Assembly: GCA_014653975.1 (NCBI GenBank)
Contig: JACWDR010000001.1
Span: 180,944-244,943, forward strand
Source of the DNA: Pelagibacterales bacterium SAG-MED20
Lineage (GTDB): Bacteria; Pseudomonadota; Alphaproteobacteria; Pelagibacterales; Pelagibacteraceae
Length of the DNA stretch: 64,000 bases
Reading direction: 5' to 3'
Positions 59,780-64,000 of this stretch are shown here, one piece after another. The position numbers were made by a program, and so were the translations under genes. Under the pieces are notes generated by a model, which had not been told where the DNA came from, did no database searches, and saw only the letters and a list, made by a program, of their open reading frames with translations. Numbering within the stretch: position 1 is the stretch's first letter; each line of letters opens with the position of its first letter.

Positions 59780-60936
59780 ATAAGACTTTTTAAATCTATA
59801 CTAGCTGGTAATAATTTGGCATCATCAAAATCAGTTAAATTATTTTGTCTTATTATTTTTTGCAGAGTTTTTACATATTCTTTTCCAGTTTCAGCGTACT
59901 TGTCTAAATGCTCAGTTAACAACATGCTATCAAGTTCCTTTCCTGAGTCTCTTAATTCAGCCCTGGCGCTTCTAAAACTTTTGTAAGACGAATGGGTATT
60001 TAAATTTCTTTGATATGCTTTTACTGACGCTTGCAGCACCTTAAACTTCATCACTTTATGTGTAGTATCATCCTCGGCATCTATAGGTTTTAATCCCTCA
60101 CCAGACCAAGTCCATTGACCAAATAATGCATTTCCTTCAAGTGCAAATCTCGATGTACCCCAACCAGTCTCTTTTGCAGCTTGCGCAATTGCAAGTGAAA
60201 CTGGGATTTCATCCATTCTCATTTTTAAAGTTAATAAATCTTTATTTACTACACCATATTGTTTAAATTTTGACTCTATCCATTTTTTTTGTGCACGAGA
60301 ATTTTTACTTTTATTTAATATATTAAAAAGCTTTTTTCTATCTAATCTAATATTTTGATTTTCTTTAATAATTAATGGTAAAATAATTTGAATAAATAAG
60401 TTTTTTCTAATTTTTACATTTTCTATTTTTTTAATCTCATTAGGTAATAAAGTCAGAGAAACAGGTTTGACTAATTTATTTTTCCTTACATCTTTTAAAT
60501 CATAGTTAGTAGACTTAAATAATTCTACAATTGTTGCAGCACTTAATCTTACTGTATCATTTGGTAAATCATCGAATGCTAATATATCATCAAATAAATA
60601 TTGTTTATTTGTTTTATCATCTAATTTAGGCTCTTGTTTTTCCAACACTTTTTTTAAATTATTTTTTGAATTATTTTCAAAATCCTCCGAAAAAAGTTTT
60701 CTTTGTTTTTGAAATTCATGAATTGATGGACTGATATAAAAAACAAAGATTATAATTAAGCTAGATATAAAAGTTCTGAAAAAAATTCCAAAGCTTTTTA
60801 TTTCATCTTTATTTCTATTTTGTTTAATTAAATTAAATTTATTTTTTTTTAGGAACTTTTGAATTTCACTGATAGAAATTTTATTATCAGTTAAGTACTT
60901 GTTTATCTTTGATAATGTTAATTCTTTTTTAATCAT
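59776..60936 (-). CDS. Bax-like glucosaminidase-domain protein
   Basis: SLAIAQAAKETGWGTSRFALEGNALFGQWTW; N-terminal TM. Confidence 0.85.
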   Translation of the reverse strand: MIKKELTLSKINKYLTDNKISISEIQKFLKKNKFNLIKQNRNKDEIKSFGIFFRTFISSLIIIFVFYISPSIHEFQKQRKLFSEDFENNSKNNLKKVLEKQEPKLDDKTNKQYLFDDILAFDDLPNDTVRLSAATIVELFKSTNYDLKDVRKNKLVKPVSLTLLPNEIKKIENVKIRKNLFIQIILPLIIKENQNIRLDRKKLFNILNKSKNSRAQKKWIESKFKQYGVVNKDLLTLKMRMDEIPVSLAIAQAAKETGWGTSRFALEGNALFGQWTWSGEGLKPIDAEDDTTHKVMKFKVLQASVKAYQRNLNTHSSYKSFRSARAELRDSGKELDSMLLTEHLDKYAETGKEYVKTLQKIIRQNNLTDFDDAKLLPASIDLKSLI

Positions 60937-60939
60937 AAT

Positions 60940-61482
60940 TTATACTGCAACGACTTCTTTAACTTCAGGTAAATAATGACATAGAAGATTTTGAACACCT
61001 TGTTTCAGAGTCATTGTTGAACTTGGACAACCAGAACAACTACCTTGTAACTCTACTTTTACAATACCATTTTTAAATTCTTTGAATTTAATATCACCAC
61101 CATCTTTTGCTACAGCAGGTCTAATTTTTGTATCCAAAATTTTTACTATTTTTTTTTCTATTTCTTCAAGATCCGGTTTGCTTTCTTTAGATAAACTACC
61201 CTCAATTACAAATTCTTTCCCTGATAAATAGAATTCGTTTATTAATGAAATAGCTATATGTTTAATTTCTTCCCAGTCTATATCTGCTGACTTGTTTATA
61301 GATATAAAGTCTGTCCCTAAAAATATTCCAGTCACACCATTAATCGACAAAAGATTTCTAATTAATTCATTGTCAATTTCCTCTTTTTTAGTTACTTCAA
61401 AAGACCCAATATTAGATACTTTTTGTCCTGGTAAAAACTTTAGTGAATTTGGATTTGGAGTTATTTCTGTTTGCACAAACAT
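60940..61482 (-). CDS. NifU/NfuA-like Fe-S scaffold protein
   Basis: MFVQTEITPNPNSLKFLPG; VELQGSCSGCPSSTMTLKQGVQ. Confidence 0.92.
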   Translation of the reverse strand: MFVQTEITPNPNSLKFLPGQKVSNIGSFEVTKKEEIDNELIRNLLSINGVTGIFLGTDFISINKSADIDWEEIKHIAISLINEFYLSGKEFVIEGSLSKESKPDLEEIEKKIVKILDTKIRPAVAKDGGDIKFKEFKNGIVKVELQGSCSGCPSSTMTLKQGVQNLLCHYLPEVKEVVAV

Positions 61483-61533
61483 AGATTATATATAATCATT
61501 AATTATAAAAATAACACTAATTAATAAATTTTG

Positions 61534-62535
61534 CTAAAAACCTACCAATTGTTTAATTTCCTTAATCTTTTTTGAGGCAATTTTGTTTGCTTTTTCGGAG
61601 CCGTTAAACAATATTTGATCTAAATATTTTTCATCATTTAATAATTTCTTAATTTCCCTTGATATTGGTTCAATTTTTTCGATTAAAGTTTCAGATAATC
61701 TTTCTTTGAATTCTGAAAATTGTTTTCCTTTAAATTCATTAATCGATTCTTCCAAGCCTTGGCTTCTTAAGCTAGAATATATTCCTAATAAATTTTCTGC
61801 TTCTGGTCTTGCAGATAAATTCATAACATCAGTTGGCATAGGCATGGGGTCTGTTTTTGCTTTTTTTATTTTATTTAATATAACGTCTTTTTCATCTGTA
61901 AGATTTATCCTGCTTAAGTCTGATGGATCAGATTTACTCATTTTTTTAAGCCCATCTTTTAGACTCATTATTCTAGAAAATTGTTTTTGAATTAAAGGTT
62001 CAGGTACTTTTAAAAAATCTAAAGCATCAAAGTCATTATTAAACTTTTGTGCTATATCTCGACAAAGCTCTAAATGTTGCTTTTGATCATTTCCAACAGG
62101 AACATGAGTTGCATCATATAGTAAAATATCTGCTGCCATTAAAACTGGATATGAATAGAGTCCAATGCTTGCTTTTTCTTTATCCTTCCCTGCTTTTTCT
62201 TTGAACTGTGTCATTCTATTTAACCATCCAATTTTCGATACACAACTCAAAATCCAGGCACATTCTGAGTGGGCTGAAACCATTGATTGATTAAAGATAA
62301 TACTGCTATTAGGATCAATACCACTTGCAATAAATGTTGCTGCTGTTTCTCTTATATTTCTTTTTAATTGTTTGGGATCTTGCTTAATGGTGATAGCATG
62401 AAGGTCTACAACACAGAAAACACATTCATTATCTTTTTGATTGCTTAATTCAACAAAATTTTTAATTGCGCCCAGATAATTTCCTAGGTGCAAGTTTCCT
62501 GTTGGCTGCACACCTGAAAAAATTTTTTTTCTCAT
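61534..62535 (-). CDS. trpS: Tryptophanyl-tRNA synthetase
   Basis: [29 protein letters not shown]. Confidence 0.96.
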   Translation of the reverse strand: MRKKIFSGVQPTGNLHLGNYLGAIKNFVELSNQKDNECVFCVVDLHAITIKQDPKQLKRNIRETAATFIASGIDPNSSIIFNQSMVSAHSECAWILSCVSKIGWLNRMTQFKEKAGKDKEKASIGLYSYPVLMAADILLYDATHVPVGNDQKQHLELCRDIAQKFNNDFDALDFLKVPEPLIQKQFSRIMSLKDGLKKMSKSDPSDLSRINLTDEKDVILNKIKKAKTDPMPMPTDVMNLSARPEAENLLGIYSSLRSQGLEESINEFKGKQFSEFKERLSETLIEKIEPISREIKKLLNDEKYLDQILFNGSEKANKIASKKIKEIKQLVGF

Positions 62536-62540
62536 TGATT

Positions 62541-64000
62541 CTAATATCTTAAATTAATATCACTAATTTTAAAAGCTTTGATAAAAAATGCTATTAACAG
62601 ATAAAAAACAAGTGTAATTATCACTAAACCAATTAGATATATTGATTTAAAGTTTTGCGTGTAAGTCATTTTGCTTTCAAAAAAAATAGTTAAATAATAA
62701 AAAAATAAGCCCATTAAAATTGAAGCTATAAGAATTCTTAATAGCCGCTTTGTAAATATCAAATTAAAACTAAAAAAATTTTTTTTCTTTAAAAAAAGAA
62801 ATAATAAAATACAATTAATCCAGGAAGATATTGTTGTTGCTATTGGGATAATTATGAATCCTATACTCTTAAAATAAAAAACACTTATTAAAATATTTAA
62901 TAGAACTGAAATTAACGATATGTAGAATGGGACTTTAGTGTTGTGGCGTGCAAAGAAAAAACTAGAAAAAACTTTTATAAGAGAAAACGCAGGTAAACCT
63001 AGGCTAAAATAAAACAGAGCCTTTGCTGAATTTTTAACTCCATTTTCATCAAACGAACCGTAACCAAACAAAGCAGAAACAATTTGTTCAGAAGCGATAG
63101 ATAATGCAATCATTGCTGGGATACTCAAAAATAATGACAACTCTAAAGCTTTGTTTTGTATTAAAGTTATTTCATCTTTCTGATTATTCTGAATATATTT
63201 AGAAAGTTGTGGGAGTATTACCGTTCCTATCGCAATTCCAGCTATGGCCAAATTTATTTGATAAATTCTATCTGCATAATAAAGATAGGAAACCGCACTG
63301 GCTTGAAAAGAAGCAATGATAGTTCCAACTAAAATATTAATTTGAGTTACACCAGAAGAAAATATACTTGGTAATAATTTTTTAAAAAAATTTTTTATTT
63401 TTTCATCAATTTCAATTTTTAAGTTAAATTTTGGTAAATAAAATCTTTTAACAAATAAATATAAAAAGATTAATTGAACGACTCCAGATATAGTGACTGC
63501 AGAAGACAGATAGTAAACGATTTCATCATTTAAATAAGCCCCATAAAATAAAACACCTATTAACATTATATTTAAAATTATTGGTACAGCAGATGCTACT
63601 GCAAATCTATTATGTGAGTTCAAGATTGCTGAAAAAAATGATGCCAAGCTAATAAAAAATAAAAAAGGAAATGTAATTCTGGTTAAATTTATTGCTAACT
63701 CCATTTTTTGATTATCACCATCAAATCCTGGTGCTATAAAAAATACAAAAATCGGCATAAAAATTTCAACCAATACGACTAAAAAGAATAAACCTAAAAT
63801 TAATAAGCTAAAAACTTTGTTGGCAAATTTATCAGATTTTTCCTTACCTTGAGAAAATTCAGACGCATAGCTTGGAACAAATGCAGCATTAAATGCACCC
63901 TCTGAAAAAAGTCTTCTAAATGTATTTGGAATTCTGAATGCAACAAAGAAAGCATCAGCTAAAGGGCCTGTTCCCAAGATTATTGCAATTAATATATCCC
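62541..64000 (-). CDS. murJ: Lipid II flippase MurJ (N-terminus beyond window)
   Basis: [36 protein letters not shown]; frame stays open to 64000 ([12 protein letters not shown]). Confidence 0.92.
   Translation of the reverse strand, partial: DILIAIILGTGPLADAFFVAFRIPNTFRRLFSEGAFNAAFVPSYASEFSQGKEKSDKFANKVFSLLILGLFFLVVLVEIFMPIFVFFIAPGFDGDNQKMELAINLTRITFPFLFFISLASFFSAILNSHNRFAVASAVPIILNIMLIGVLFYGAYLNDEIVYYLSSAVTISGVVQLIFLYLFVKRFYLPKFNLKIEIDEKIKNFFKKLLPSIFSSGVTQINILVGTIIASFQASAVSYLYYADRIYQINLAIAGIAIGTVILPQLSKYIQNNQKDEITLIQNKALELSLFLSIPAMIALSIASEQIVSALFGYGSFDENGVKNSAKALFYFSLGLPAFSLIKVFSSFFFARHNTKVPFYISLISVLLNILISVFYFKSIGFIIIPIATTISSWINCILLFLFLKKKNFFSFNLIFTKRLLRILIASILMGLFFYYLTIFFESKMTYTQNFKSIYLIGLVIITLVFYLLIAFFIKAFKISDINLRY

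Noticed and set aside
1-64000. CRISPR arrays, prophage, IS elements, defence islands
   Set aside because: No regularly spaced direct repeats, transposases, integrases or phage structural genes seen in the ORFs or gaps.

Overview
This is a low-GC, gene-dense, streamlined alphaproteobacterial chromosome segment. Gene content and order look like SAR11/Pelagibacterales. Almost all of it is core metabolism and information processing: gltBD, uppP, aceEF, a thiolase, a TAXI-TRAP transporter, acetoacetyl-CoA synthetase, a SUV3-like helicase, fdxA, carD, fadD-like, coq7, argH-lptM-lysA, dnaN-dnaA-rpsT, mutM, ubiE-ubiB, coaBC, dut, a rubrerythrin cluster, irr-fabA-fabB-fabI, pnp-rpsO-rbfA-infB-nusA, metK, lnt-ybeY-phoH-miaB-fur-tsaB, nfuA-like, trpS and murJ. 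Two tRNAs are present (Arg-ACG, Leu-CAA). I saw no phage, IS element or CRISPR. The signals I rate highest are: (1) an unlisted 29-aa protein, 20/29 Lys/Arg, with its own TTGACA promoter, SD, two stacked inverted repeats in the leader and a terminator, convergent to a CarD protein that carries a Lys-rich N-terminal tail; (2) a rubrerythrin / Fe-S oxidoreductase / DUF3501-like cluster beside an Irr-like Fur-family regulator, with two matching ICE-like operators; (3) a SUV3-like helicase split by one extra A in an A8 tract; (4) an AceE E1 subunit fused to a lipoyl domain. No database search was run. Family names rest on motif recognition and gene order.
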